A stretch of 34,564 bases of DNA. It comes from Deltaproteobacteria bacterium. GTDB lineage: Bacteria > Myxococcota_A > Polyangia > Polyangiales > JADJMO01. Below, piece after piece: positions 1 through 8,593 of the stretch. The stretch covers positions 1 through 34,564 of the forward strand of contig JACPFM010000174.1 of NCBI GenBank assembly GCA_016182965.1, read 5' to 3'. The notes under the pieces were generated by a model. It was not told the origin of the DNA. It saw only the letters and a list, made by a program, of their open reading frames with translations, and searched no databases. Each line of letters opens with the position of its first letter. Positions within the stretch are counted from its first letter, which is position 1. The translations under genes were made by a program, and so were the position numbers.

Positions 1-665
1 GTGCTCGACTTCATCCGAGCGGCCTGCGTCGCGAAGCTCCAGGGCTCCACGACCCCGTCGCTCGTCACGTCAAGCGAGCAGCCGATCCCGGTGAGGTCGA
101 GGTTGGCCGCGTAGACGTGAGCAAGCCCGTGAACGGGTACCGCACGCGTCTGCAGGCTCCAGTCGCCGTCTCCGGTGTTGGTTGCGCCTAGGATGAGTGA
201 TACTTCTCCAGTCAGACTGATCCGGCTGCCCGGCAGCGCATACGCGCCGTGGTAGCTCACTTGCGCGAACACGCCTGGGTAGACCACCCGGCTGGAAGGA
301 ATGTTGTTTGCCACGGGATCGGTTGCCTCGAACGCCACAAGAGCGCCGATGCCCACCCGTGGACCGTGTTCACTGCCGTCGTCCGATTTGAAGACGTAGC
401 CATAGTAGAGGACGAGCTGAGGCACGTGTGCCCTCGGCCGTTCGTAGTTGTACACGGCATAGTCCGAGGAGCCCGGCTCTCCGTAGTAGTTCAGCTGATA
501 CCACGCTCCAATGCCCCATCGAGAGCTCGGGCCCAGCCGGAACTCGGGAGCCACCCCAATGGTTGGCGCGGACCAGAGGACGTAACGCGAGGTAATGGGT
601 GTGCCTATCCCTGCCGTGCCGCCAGCCTGCATCTCGATGTGAGCGACATCAATCACGATCTGTCT
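1..665 (-). CDS. Partial beta-rich envelope protein, open at the left edge, 5' end apparently lost
   Basis: I translated this minus-strand frame and it stays open from about 665 to base 1. It encodes alternating hydrophobic/polar, aromatic-rich segments such as WGIGAWYQLNYYGEP and LVLYYGYVF, and then ISLTGEVSLILGATNTG. This is the pattern of outer-membrane beta-barrel strands. No signal peptide or convincing start lies upstream: the frame runs on to about 880 but reads as low-quality sequence opposite a plus-strand gene tail. I infer the gene has lost its 5' end near 665. The C-terminus is outside the window. Its specific function is not recognised. Third positions are less G/C-rich than in gene 891-5339. 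Confidence 0.5.
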
Positions 666-669
666 CCAT

Positions 670-845
670 GCGTTCAGCGGGTGTTCGAGCTCCGGTCGTC
701 GCACAGCTTCAACGCCGTGCCGGGCGGCGAGCTCAGCGTGATCGCGTACGAGAAGGACGTTAGTAGCACCCTCGAGGAGCGCCCGGCCGTCCGGTACGAG
801 GTGAAGGGGGCACCGTCGGCGGCTGGCGACGCCGGCGCCGACTGA
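670..845 (+). pseudogene. 3' tail of an unknown gene, 5' end missing
   Basis: The last ~58 codons of this plus frame end at a TGA at 843-845. They have about 90% G/C at third positions and read as sensible protein (VPGGELSVIAYEKDV, then PAVRYEVKGAPSAAGDAGAD). Upstream of about 670 the same frame becomes the antisense of the minus-strand barrel fragment. So only a C-terminal piece seems to remain, placed head-to-head against that fragment. The family is not recognised. The alternative is that this is a chance open frame, but the codon bias argues against that. Confidence 0.4.
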
Positions 846-890
846 GGTCCTCTGCTCACCGCTTCCCGGCGAGCCTGGCGCGATCACGGA

Positions 891-3800
891 CTACTTCGTC
901 GAAGCCCTCCGTCGCCGGGTGACGACCAGCGAGGCCGCGAGCGCCGCGAGCGCCGCCATGCCGGCGTCGTCGCCGCGCGTCGCCGGCGTGCGGCAGCCGC
1001 AGCCGCCGCCCTCTTCGGCCGGCACCTCGGTGCCGCCGGTGCCCGCGTCGGTGGCGGAGGCGTCGTCGGGCGACGCGTCGGTGCCGGCGTCCGTCGGGGC
1101 GACGCACTTCTCCAACAGGCAGACCGCGCCGTCGGTGCAGTCCGCGTTGTCGCGACACGAGGTGAGGCACTTGCTGTCACCGCACTTGTACGGGCTGCAC
1201 TTGACCTCCTTCGGCGTGCAGGCGCCGGCGCCGTCGCAGGTCGAGGGCTGCGTCTCGACGCCCGCGCTGCACGAGGCGGTGCCGCACGAGGTGCTCGCTC
1301 CCGGGAAGGAGCAGGCGAGCACGTTCACGCCGTCGCACCGGCCGCCGCACGCGGTGGCGGAGCCTGCGCACTTCGTTCGAGCGCCGACCGGCTCGCCGCT
1401 CGTGGCCACGCACGATCCGAGCGAGCCCGGCGCGTCGCAGCGCGCGCACTGCGCGTCGCACGCGTTGCCGCAGCAGTAGCCGTCGACGCAGAAGCCGCTG
1501 GCGCAGTGCGCCGCCTTCGTGCACGCCGAGCCGTTGGGCATCGTCGGCACGCAGACGCCCTCCTTGCAGAATGCGCCGGACGCGCAGCCGGCGTCGCCCG
1601 TGCACGTGCTCGGACAGGCGTTCGACGATCCGTCGCACACGTACAGCCCGCAGGACGGCGAACCGGTCGTGCCGGCGGCCACCGGGCCGCACGTGCCCTT
1701 GGAGCCCTCGCGATCGCAGCGATCGCACGGCCCGAGGCAGAGCGAGTTGCAACAGACGCCGTCGGTGCACTTGTCGGACTGGCACTGGCTCGCGCCGGTG
1801 CAGGCCGCGCCGTCGGCGAGCTTGGTCACGCACGTGCCGCTCGAGCAGAACATGCCGAGCGCGCAGGTCGCGTCGGAGGTGCACGACGTGGGACAGGTGG
1901 CGGCCGCGCCGCTGCACGCGTACGGCGCGCACGACGGGCTGCCCGGATCGCCGACCGGCGCGTTGGTGCAGGTGCCCACCCACCCGAAGACGTCGCACCG
2001 ATCGCAGGCGCCCGCGTTGCACGCGCTGTTGCAGCACACGCCGTCGGCGCAGTTGCCGCTGACGCACTGGTTGCCCGCGGCGCAGGTGGCGCCGTTGGCC
2101 TTCTTCGGCGTGCAGGTGCCCGACGCGCAGAAGTAGCCGGCGATGCACGCGGCGTCGCTGGAGCAGGTGGACGGACAGGCGCCGGAGGCGCCGTCGCAGA
2201 CGAACGGAGCGCAGGACGGCGAGCCGGAGCCGGAGACCGCGGCGCAGGTGCCGTTCGCGCTGCCGCCGGCCGCGGTCGAGCAACGATCGCACGCGCCGTT
2301 GCACGCGCTGTTGCAGCAGACGCCGTCGACGCAGAACCCGGAGGAGCACTCGTTGCCCGCCGCGCACACGGCGCCGAGGGCGTAGCGATCGATGCAGTTG
2401 CCGGCGAAGCAGAACTTCCCGGACACGCACGACGAGTCGCCGGTGCACGAGGTCGGACAGCTCGGGCTCGTCCCGTTGCACGCGAACGGGGCGCAGGAGG
2501 GAGAGCCCGCGCCGGTGATGTTCCGGCACACGCCGTTGGTGAGCGCGCCGGCCGCGACCGAGCAGGCGTCGCACGGACCGTTGCACGTCGCGTTGCAGCA
2601 GACGCCGTCGGCGCAGAGGCTCGAGAGGCACTGGATACCGGCGCTGCACGTCGCGCCGTTGGCCCCCTTCGGCACGCACGTGCCGCTCGCGCAGTAGGCG
2701 GTGCTCACGCAGTTGGCGTCGGTCGAGCACGTCGTCGGGCACGCGCCGAGCGATCCGTTGCACAGGTACGGCACGCACGACGGCGCGTACCCCGGGTTGC
2801 CGGTGGGGACCGGGCGGCAGGTCCCGGCGAACCCGGCGACGTCGCAACGATCGCAGCCGTTGCTGCACGCGTCGTTGCAGCAGAAGCCGTCGACGCAGAG
2901 GCCGCTCTGACACTGCGCGGCCGAGCCGCAGACCGTGCCGTTCACCTGCTTCGGGGCGCAGGAGCTCGCGCTCGTGCAGTAGTACCCGCTGATGCAGCTC
3001 GTGCTCGACGTGCAGTACGTCGGGCACGATCCGGACGAGCCGCTGCACAGGTAAGGCGAGCAGGAGGGGGTTCCGGCGCCGGTGACGCTCGTGCACGTAC
3101 CGTCGGCTGTCGCGCCGAGCGCGGTCGAGCAGACGTCGCAGCCGCCGCTGCACGCGATGTTGCAGCAGAAGCCGTCGGCGCAGGACCCGGTTGCGCACTG
3201 TCCGCTCGAGGTGCACGCGCTGCCGGTGGGGAGCTTGGGCACGCAGCTGCCGCCGCTGCACTGGTAGGCGGGATCGCAGTTCGCGTTGGTCGTGCAGCTC
3301 GCCGGGCACCCGGGGTTGCCGCCGTCGCACACGTACGGGAAGCACGAGGGCGAAGAACCGGCCATGCCGGCCGTGACGTTGCGGCAGGTCCCCTCGGATC
3401 CCGCCACGTCGCACCGATCGCAGCCGCCGCTGCAGGTCGTGTCGCAGCAGTAGCCGTCGACGCAGTTGCCCGACGCGCACGTCGACCCGTCGGTGCACGC
3501 CTGGGCCCCGTTGTAGACCTCGGCGGACGAGAGATAGGAGCTCGCGTAACCGCCGATCGCGACGATGCTCGCTCCGCCGAGCGCCGTCGCCGTGTGGTAG
3601 TTCCTGCCGTAGGCGAGGGAGCTGGTGATGCTCCAGGTGCCGAGCGCCGAGTCGTAGATCTCCGCCGAGTCGAGGCCGGGAGGTCCGCCCATCGTCAGCA
3701 GCCGGCCGCCCGAGAGCCACGCGCCGTCGTGGTACGAGCGGGCCGTCGTCATCGAACCGGTCGTGGACCAGCTGTTGCTCGTCGGATCGAAGAGGGCCGC

Positions 3801-5339
3801 CGAAGCGAGCGCAGCAGTGTAGTAGCCGCCGTACACCAGCACCTTGCCCGACGGCAGGCGCGCTGCCGCAGCGCCGTTGCGGGCGCCGGGCATCGAGGCA
3901 ATGGTCGTCCAGGCGCCGGTGCTCGGGGTGTACGTCTCCGCGCTCGCCAGCATCGAGCTGCCGGTGGTTCCGGAGGCCACCAGGACGTTCCCGCTGGGTA
4001 GGGTCGCCTGGACGTGCTGGTAACGCGCACCCGACATGCTGCCGGTCGACGACCAGCTGTTCGACGTCGGATTGTAGAGCTCGGCGTACGATCGGGCCGC
4101 TCCGCCGTAGCCGCCGGTGACCAGCACGCGTCCGTCGAGCAACGCGCTGGCGCGATGGTAGTAGCGCGAGTAGACCATCGACCCCGCCGTGCTCCACATT
4201 CCCGTCGACGGGTCGTAGCGCTCCGAGGAGTACACGTACCCGCCGGAGCCGTAGCCGCCGGCGACCAGCGCCATTCCGCTGCCGAGCAGCGTCGCCGTGT
4301 GACTCTGTCGCGAGGCCGCCATCGAGCCGGTGGTCGCGAACGTGCGCGTCGCCGGATCGAACAGCTCGGCCGACGTGAGATAGCTCGAGCCGATGCCTCC
4401 CGCGACGAGCACGCGCCCGGTCGAGAGCAAGGTCGCCGTGTGGTAGCCGCGAGCCGTGTTCATGCTGCTCGTCGTCGTCCACGACGGGTCGACGACGAGC
4501 GGGTACCGCGCGCCGGACCAGCGGACCTCCACGCGACACGTGTCGGACTTCGGCGCGACGACCGGCCGTCCCCACGGCGGCGCCGGACTGCGATCGACCT
4601 CGCAGCCGGAGACCGACACGCGCGCGGCGACGCGAACGCCTTCGGCGCTCACCACGTACGGCGGCGCCATGCGCAGGCGCGGCGCGCCGTCGGCGTCGAG
4701 GAACTCGACCGCATCGGTGACGACGCGCACGCCGGCGACGCCGCTGCCGATGCGCACGTCGTAGGCGATCGACTCGTCGGCGGGCCGCTTGTCGAACGCG
4801 ACCCAGTCCTCGGTGCCCTCGGCGCTCACCCGGTGGAGCAGCGAGGTGCCCGCGCCGCGCGCGCGTGGATAGACGGCGTACCCGTCGACCGTCTCGGCCG
4901 GCGCGTCGGTCGCGTCGCGGAGCGTCACGTCGACGAGCCGGCCCGCGCCTGCGTCGACGCGGAAGGCGCCGGCGGCGGTGACCGGGAGCGACACCACCGC
5001 GGGCTGTGCGACACGGGACGTCGGGACGATCGCGCGCAGACCGTTGGCGACCTTGTCGAAGCGTATGACCGCCGAGGGCTGCAGCACGGGGGCCTCGGCG
5101 GCCGCGACGACGATCGGCGGCGTGGGCGCGCCACTCGCCGCCGGCTTCACCCGCAGTTCGCGCAGCGACCGCACGATGGAGGCCGCGGTGAGCGGCGCGG
5201 GCGCCGCAGCCGCCGCGATCGGCGCCGCCGCCGGCGCGGAGGCATCGGGCGTCGTGTCGCCCGAGTCTCGCGAGCTGCAGGCCGCGGCGAAGCACACGAC
5301 CGGACCGACGAACCACGCGCGCCCGAGGATCCGACGCAT
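891..5339 (-). CDS. Kelch-propeller and Cys-rich repeat surface lipoprotein with C-terminal membrane-anchor tail
   Basis: This is a secreted 1482-aa protein. I chose the ATG at 5339 because GGAGG lies 6 nt upstream; an in-frame ATG at 5387 has no such site. The signal peptide ends in a lipobox-like FAAAC. Residues ~293-611 hold seven kelch-type repeats (H-x-A-x-x-L, VLVAGG, AELYDP, W-x-x-TGSM), enough for one seven-bladed propeller. Residues ~613-1320 hold eight Cys-rich modules with the core C-x-DG-x-CC-x3-C-x4-C-x-x-C. The C-terminus has GGGCGC, a hydrophobic stretch and RRRR, like a MYXO-CTERM sorting signal. Kelch propellers usually mediate binding; a role in cell-surface adhesion is inference. 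A possible weak promoter (TTGAAC, 17 nt, TAGCTT at 5359-5387) precedes it. The antisense and +1 open frames here are shadows of its biased codons. Confidence 0.9.
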   Translation of the reverse strand: MRRILGRAWFVGPVVCFAAACSSRDSGDTTPDASAPAAAPIAAAAAPAPLTAASIVRSLRELRVKPAASGAPTPPIVVAAAEAPVLQPSAVIRFDKVANGLRAIVPTSRVAQPAVVSLPVTAAGAFRVDAGAGRLVDVTLRDATDAPAETVDGYAVYPRARGAGTSLLHRVSAEGTEDWVAFDKRPADESIAYDVRIGSGVAGVRVVTDAVEFLDADGAPRLRMAPPYVVSAEGVRVAARVSVSGCEVDRSPAPPWGRPVVAPKSDTCRVEVRWSGARYPLVVDPSWTTTSSMNTARGYHTATLLSTGRVLVAGGIGSSYLTSAELFDPATRTFATTGSMAASRQSHTATLLGSGMALVAGGYGSGGYVYSSERYDPSTGMWSTAGSMVYSRYYHRASALLDGRVLVTGGYGGAARSYAELYNPTSNSWSSTGSMSGARYQHVQATLPSGNVLVASGTTGSSMLASAETYTPSTGAWTTIASMPGARNGAAAARLPSGKVLVYGGYYTAALASAALFDPTSNSWSTTGSMTTARSYHDGAWLSGGRLLTMGGPPGLDSAEIYDSALGTWSITSSLAYGRNYHTATALGGASIVAIGGYASSYLSSAEVYNGAQACTDGSTCASGNCVDGYCCDTTCSGGCDRCDVAGSEGTCRNVTAGMAGSSPSCFPYVCDGGNPGCPASCTTNANCDPAYQCSGGSCVPKLPTGSACTSSGQCATGSCADGFCCNIACSGGCDVCSTALGATADGTCTSVTGAGTPSCSPYLCSGSSGSCPTYCTSSTSCISGYYCTSASSCAPKQVNGTVCGSAAQCQSGLCVDGFCCNDACSNGCDRCDVAGFAGTCRPVPTGNPGYAPSCVPYLCNGSLGACPTTCSTDANCVSTAYCASGTCVPKGANGATCSAGIQCLSSLCADGVCCNATCNGPCDACSVAAGALTNGVCRNITGAGSPSCAPFACNGTSPSCPTSCTGDSSCVSGKFCFAGNCIDRYALGAVCAAGNECSSGFCVDGVCCNSACNGACDRCSTAAGGSANGTCAAVSGSGSPSCAPFVCDGASGACPSTCSSDAACIAGYFCASGTCTPKKANGATCAAGNQCVSGNCADGVCCNSACNAGACDRCDVFGWVGTCTNAPVGDPGSPSCAPYACSGAAATCPTSCTSDATCALGMFCSSGTCVTKLADGAACTGASQCQSDKCTDGVCCNSLCLGPCDRCDREGSKGTCGPVAAGTTGSPSCGLYVCDGSSNACPSTCTGDAGCASGAFCKEGVCVPTMPNGSACTKAAHCASGFCVDGYCCGNACDAQCARCDAPGSLGSCVATSGEPVGARTKCAGSATACGGRCDGVNVLACSFPGASTSCGTASCSAGVETQPSTCDGAGACTPKEVKCSPYKCGDSKCLTSCRDNADCTDGAVCLLEKCVAPTDAGTDASPDDASATDAGTGGTEVPAEEGGGCGCRTPATRGDDAGMAALAALAASLVVTRRRRASTK
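1360..3510 (-). repeat. Eight tandem Cys-rich modules with a 282-nt period
   Basis: The conserved GCCGTC of the DG-x-CC codons recurs at 3453, 3171, 2886, 2604, 2322, 2040, 1758 and 1479. The spacings are 282, 285, 282, 282, 282, 282 and 279 nt, so one module is 94 codons with single-codon indels. Each module encodes a short Cys cluster (GxCVDGxCCNxxC, then CDRC), a CxPxxC-like stretch and a linker (xxANGAxC). The near-constant register indicates recent tandem duplication inside the gene. Confidence 0.9.
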
Positions 5340-5547
5340 CGTCCACCTCCGACGGCGAAAGCTATCGACAACGCAATGACCGTTCAATGCGATCGGTCCG
5401 GGGTGCAGGCTCGCGGGGTGAGCCGATGTGCGCGGTAGCGACGAACAGTGTCGAACGTGGAGCGTCGCCGACGAGCTACGGGTCGCGGCAAGGTCGTTCT
5501 CGACGACAGGCGGCGCGCGGTTCTAGATGGCGGGCTCGGCCGCCGCC

Positions 5548-5994
5548 TCACGTCCCGCTTAGACGTTCCTCGAGCACGGCCCGAACCCGATCGAGCTCGC
5601 GGTCGGTCGCGGCATAGGGGACGTCCCACTCGGCGATCGCCACCCACTGCGATCGCTGCTCGGGGACGATGTAGCGCTCCTGATCGTCGACGAGCAGGAT
5701 CTCGTCGACCTCGGCGGCGCGTACGAACCCGAGATCCTTCTGACGACCGGACCACTGCACGTACGCGATACGCGCCGCCTCGGGCGGCGCTTCGCCCTCC
5801 GAGATCAACAGCTGCAAGATGGCCGTCGCGCGCTCCTCGGGCACGGAGGTGAACAGTACGACGCGCTCGAAGGCGGCAAGCGCCCATGTCAGGAACGACG
5901 CGAGGCCCGGGCGCGCGAACTGGCTCACCGCGTTCGAGATGAGCGTGCTCTCGAGATCCAGTGCAAGCACTCGAGGCCGGCGCGCGTCGCTCAT
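5548..5994 (-). CDS. HAD-superfamily NIF/FCP-like phosphatase-fold protein
   Basis: This is a 148-aa protein starting MSDARRPRVLALDLEST. It shows HAD motif I (LALDLESTL), motif II (VVLFTS), a lysine (GRQKDL) and the acidic motif (EILLVDDQE), in the order and spacing of small NIF/FCP-type HAD domains. The second acidic residue of motif I, normally Asp in DxDxT, is Glu here. Catalysis may therefore be altered; that is inference. The start is taken at ATG 5994; an alternative in-frame ATG at 6033 would add 13 residues. No strong Shine-Dalgarno is visible for either. The neighbour at 6101 is divergent. The substrate is unknown. Confidence 0.75.
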   Translation of the reverse strand: MSDARRPRVLALDLESTLISNAVSQFARPGLASFLTWALAAFERVVLFTSVPEERATAILQLLISEGEAPPEAARIAYVQWSGRQKDLGFVRAAEVDEILLVDDQERYIVPEQRSQWVAIAEWDVPYAATDRELDRVRAVLEERLSGT

Positions 5995-6087
5995 GTTGAC
6001 CAGCCTAGCCCAGGGGGACCTGCGAGTGCTCATGAGGCCATGTGCGCGTGGTGTCTCTTGGTGGCCTCGCCGCCGCGCGCGCCGGCG

Positions 6088-6093
6088 TACAAT
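6088..6093 (+). promoter_or_regulatory. Candidate -10 box (TACAAT) for a leaderless transcript
   Basis: TACAAT ends 7 nt before the ATG at 6101, so a transcript starting at the usual distance would begin at or next to the start codon. No Shine-Dalgarno lies between. A -35 match is not evident. Confidence 0.4.
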
Positions 6094-6100
6094 CCGGCCG

Positions 6101-7714
6101 ATGCGCGCCTTCAGGCACGGGTGGTCCTGGGTCCGTGTCGATCCCCGCGGACAGATCGTCCGCGCGGAGCTCGACGACGCGGCTGGCTGGCGAGAGCGAC
6201 CGCCGACTCCGGCGCACGACGGCAAAGGCATTGTCCTGCTCGACGCGGGCCATCGTTGGCAGGCACCGCTCCACGCCTCGGTTGCGGCCTCGGGCGCGCT
6301 CGCCGGATTCGTGCCGGCGTTCGCGCTGATCGCGAAGGCCAAGCGGTTCGACGATCGCTTCATCGCGGCGATGGATCGTCTCGCGCACCGCGGGCTGGGA
6401 CCGCACATCGGATGGACGGCGTTGCTCGCGACGCTGCGACCACGCCTCGCGGGGAACGCGCGTGCCCTCGTCGACGCCGCGCGGTCCTTCGTCGGCGACG
6501 AGGTCGCGGCCGATGGCGCCGAGCGCCTCGCGATGCGCAAGTGGGTGCGCGATTTCGAGCGTGATCCGATGCGTTCGCGGCCGATCGGGTTCTACGCGGA
6601 GTCGGACGATCTCGCGCGCCTGTTCAAGCACGATCGGCTCCTTCAGACGGAGCTCGCACCTCATGACGCCGACGCCATCGCCGGCGCCCTCGGCGCCGAG
6701 CGCGACTCCTACGGCGCCTTGCTCGCTCTCGCGGAGACCGTCACCGGCCCGCGGGCGATCGGGTCCGTCGAAGATCGCACGGCCGACAAGCGCGCGTTGT
6801 TGCCTGCCTCCGACTCGATCGAGGGGCGGATGATCAAGGAGCTGTTCTCGTCGCGACCGGTGCCCGACGGGTTCCGCGTCGTCGAAGAGCTCGTCGCGCG
6901 CATTCGCGACGGCCGGATCGACACGACGCCCCGACCGGGCGACGGATGGTACGCATACAAGCAGCACGCGATCGCCGCGCTGCTCCGACCCGAAACGCCC
7001 GGTCTCGAGATCGGCCCGAAGTATCGGCGCGAGCTCGAGGAGACGTTCGCCGCCCTGTTCGCGCTCAACCGCGAGAGCCACGCAAAGCAGCTCGAGATCC
7101 CTGCCGCGGCCGGCAAGCCGCCTCTCACGATCGCCCCGGAGTTCAGCGTCGAGCCGCTTCCGGAGCTGTATGCGCGCATCGCGGCCGCGTATCGGTTCGT
7201 TCGCGAGGCCCTGAGCGCTTTGGTTGGCGAAGACGGTCTGCGCAGCGTCGAGCTCGATGGACTCGACGCGTTCGACGCGCTCGTCGACATCGAGGCGCTC
7301 TTCCTCGGCGCCGAGGCAACCGCGCGGGCCGAGCTCGGCCAGCCGACGATCGACGTCACGAGCCGCGCACGTTTCGCCACGTTCGCGCGCGACGCGATTG
7401 GCGATCCGGACCTCGCGTACGACCTGCGCGTAGCGGTTCCGCTCTACAAGGACCTGGGCCGCGAGCGCGTTCGCATCGTTGCCACCGTCGGGCTCGAGAC
7501 GCGCACACTGCTGTTCGATTGGGTGATCCGCCCCGACGTGCAGGTGCTCGGAGCTCACGATGAGCCCCGGTTCACCGACTCGAAGGTCTCGATCCTGTCG
7601 CCGATCACGATCGAGTGCGACGTCCGTGTGCCGCCCACTCGTGACGAGCTGCGGGAGATCTGCGAGCGGGAGGGGCAGCCCGAGGCGATTCGCGAGGCGC
7701 TCATCGCGCGGTGA
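6101..7714 (+). CDS. Uncharacterised 537-aa protein
   Basis: The protein begins MRAFRHGWSWVRVDPRG. I start it at ATG 6101 because the longer open frame back to 5819 is antisense to the HAD gene and reads as low-quality sequence. There is no signal peptide or membrane segment, so it is probably cytoplasmic. A central block, GDGWYAYKQHAIAALLRPE followed by a RESHAKQLE-like helix, resembles from memory a conserved block (GDGWY-x-x-Q, RETH-x-x-QL) in large uncharacterised bacterial proteins; I am not certain of this and cannot name a family. The C-terminal third is beta-rich (VRIVATVGLETRTLLFDWVI). It is divergent from the HAD gene and convergent with the DUF4291 gene. No function is proposed. 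Confidence 0.85.
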   Translation: MRAFRHGWSWVRVDPRGQIVRAELDDAAGWRERPPTPAHDGKGIVLLDAGHRWQAPLHASVAASGALAGFVPAFALIAKAKRFDDRFIAAMDRLAHRGLGPHIGWTALLATLRPRLAGNARALVDAARSFVGDEVAADGAERLAMRKWVRDFERDPMRSRPIGFYAESDDLARLFKHDRLLQTELAPHDADAIAGALGAERDSYGALLALAETVTGPRAIGSVEDRTADKRALLPASDSIEGRMIKELFSSRPVPDGFRVVEELVARIRDGRIDTTPRPGDGWYAYKQHAIAALLRPETPGLEIGPKYRRELEETFAALFALNRESHAKQLEIPAAAGKPPLTIAPEFSVEPLPELYARIAAAYRFVREALSALVGEDGLRSVELDGLDAFDALVDIEALFLGAEATARAELGQPTIDVTSRARFATFARDAIGDPDLAYDLRVAVPLYKDLGRERVRIVATVGLETRTLLFDWVIRPDVQVLGAHDEPRFTDSKVSILSPITIECDVRVPPTRDELREICEREGQPEAIREALIAR

Positions 7715-7846
7715 TGCTGTGCGTCGGCGGCGCGCTCAGCGGACGTGCACGCGGCGGCGCTCCCTTCGAACGGAGTCCGCGCGCCGCGCAGCGCGCGTCT
7801 GGCAAGAATCGGAGCCGTCGCGGCAGTTGCGCTGATGTCGTCACCG

Positions 7847-8482
7847 TCAAGCGCGTTGCCCATGGACGCCGAGCCTCGCGGCGATGGCCGGATCCACGAC
7901 CGGATAGACCCTCTCGCGAGGAGTCACGAGATCGCCGCGGCGCCCGCGCTGCTCGGCGACGAACGACGAGATGTCCTCTAGCTCGACGATCCACTCGCGC
8001 GCGAAGGAGCGCAGCACGTCGCCGCGAAGCCCGAGCTGGATCGCGCGGCGCTCCAGGGGCGCACCCGCGGGATCGTGATCGGGATCCCATTGCAGGCGCA
8101 CGGTCGAGCGCGCGACGGCGGCCTTCCAGCTCTCCTTGTCGCCGTACACCTCGTCGACGGAGCTCGAGTGGACGGCCTCGGCGAGGATCGCGTCGAACGC
8201 CGCGCGACGAATGCGAATCGCGAGGGTGACCTCCTGCCCCTCCTTCGTTCCCCACCCGGAGCGGAACATCAGCCAGAGGAAGTTCGGCTTCACCCAGCTC
8301 ATCCGACCGAGCGAGAATGCGGGCCCGCCGAGGTGTCCGTGCCGCGCGGCCCACTCGCCGATTTCGGGCCGATAGGCCTGATAGACGACGATCGTCGATT
8401 CGTCGTACTGCGCGAGGATGTGGCGCCCGTCGGCGGGCCAGTGGCGTTGCTGTTCGGCGTAGGGCTCGGTGAGGAGTCGCAT
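7847..8482 (-). CDS. DUF4291 domain protein
   Basis: This 211-aa protein matches my recollection of the DUF4291 family over its whole length. Diagnostic stretches are ILAQYDESTIVVYQAYRPEI near residue 22, RMSWVKPNFLWLMFRSGWGT near residue 60, and the following EGQEVTLAIRIRR. The function of DUF4291 is unknown; it is usually a single-domain soluble protein of about 190-215 aa, as here. A GAGGA lies 8 nt before the ATG at 8482. The gene is convergent with 6101-7714 and divergent from the lipoprotein at 8594, with a 111-nt shared upstream region. Confidence 0.85.
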   Translation of the reverse strand: MRLLTEPYAEQQRHWPADGRHILAQYDESTIVVYQAYRPEIGEWAARHGHLGGPAFSLGRMSWVKPNFLWLMFRSGWGTKEGQEVTLAIRIRRAAFDAILAEAVHSSSVDEVYGDKESWKAAVARSTVRLQWDPDHDPAGAPLERRAIQLGLRGDVLRSFAREWIVELEDISSFVAEQRGRRGDLVTPRERVYPVVDPAIAARLGVHGQRA

Positions 8483-8593
8483 GGCGCGTTCCTCGGGGCG
8501 AATACTCCGGCCTCACGGCGGCTTCCACGGCGCTCTGTTCGGTCACTTCGACCGGCTGATATCGTCGAACCAGCTCTCCCGGAGATCGCGGCC

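Noticed and set aside
666..880. N-terminal extension of the barrel fragment on the minus strand
   Set aside because: The frame is open but lies opposite a plus-strand tail with better codon bias, and it shows no signal peptide.
1360..3510. Possible CRISPR-like array because of regular spacing
   Set aside because: The 282-nt period is a coding repeat of Cys modules within one open frame, with no short repeats and spacers.
1177..5346. A 1389-codon minus frame and an 831-codon plus frame over the kelch gene
   Set aside because: Both are Arg/Gly/Ala-rich frames produced by the strong third-position G/C bias of the real gene at 891-5339. They lack signals, motifs and start sites.
5819..6100. N-terminal extension of the 537-aa protein
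   Set aside because: It overlaps the HAD gene on the other strand and reads as low-quality sequence; the ATG at 6101 follows a TACAAT box.
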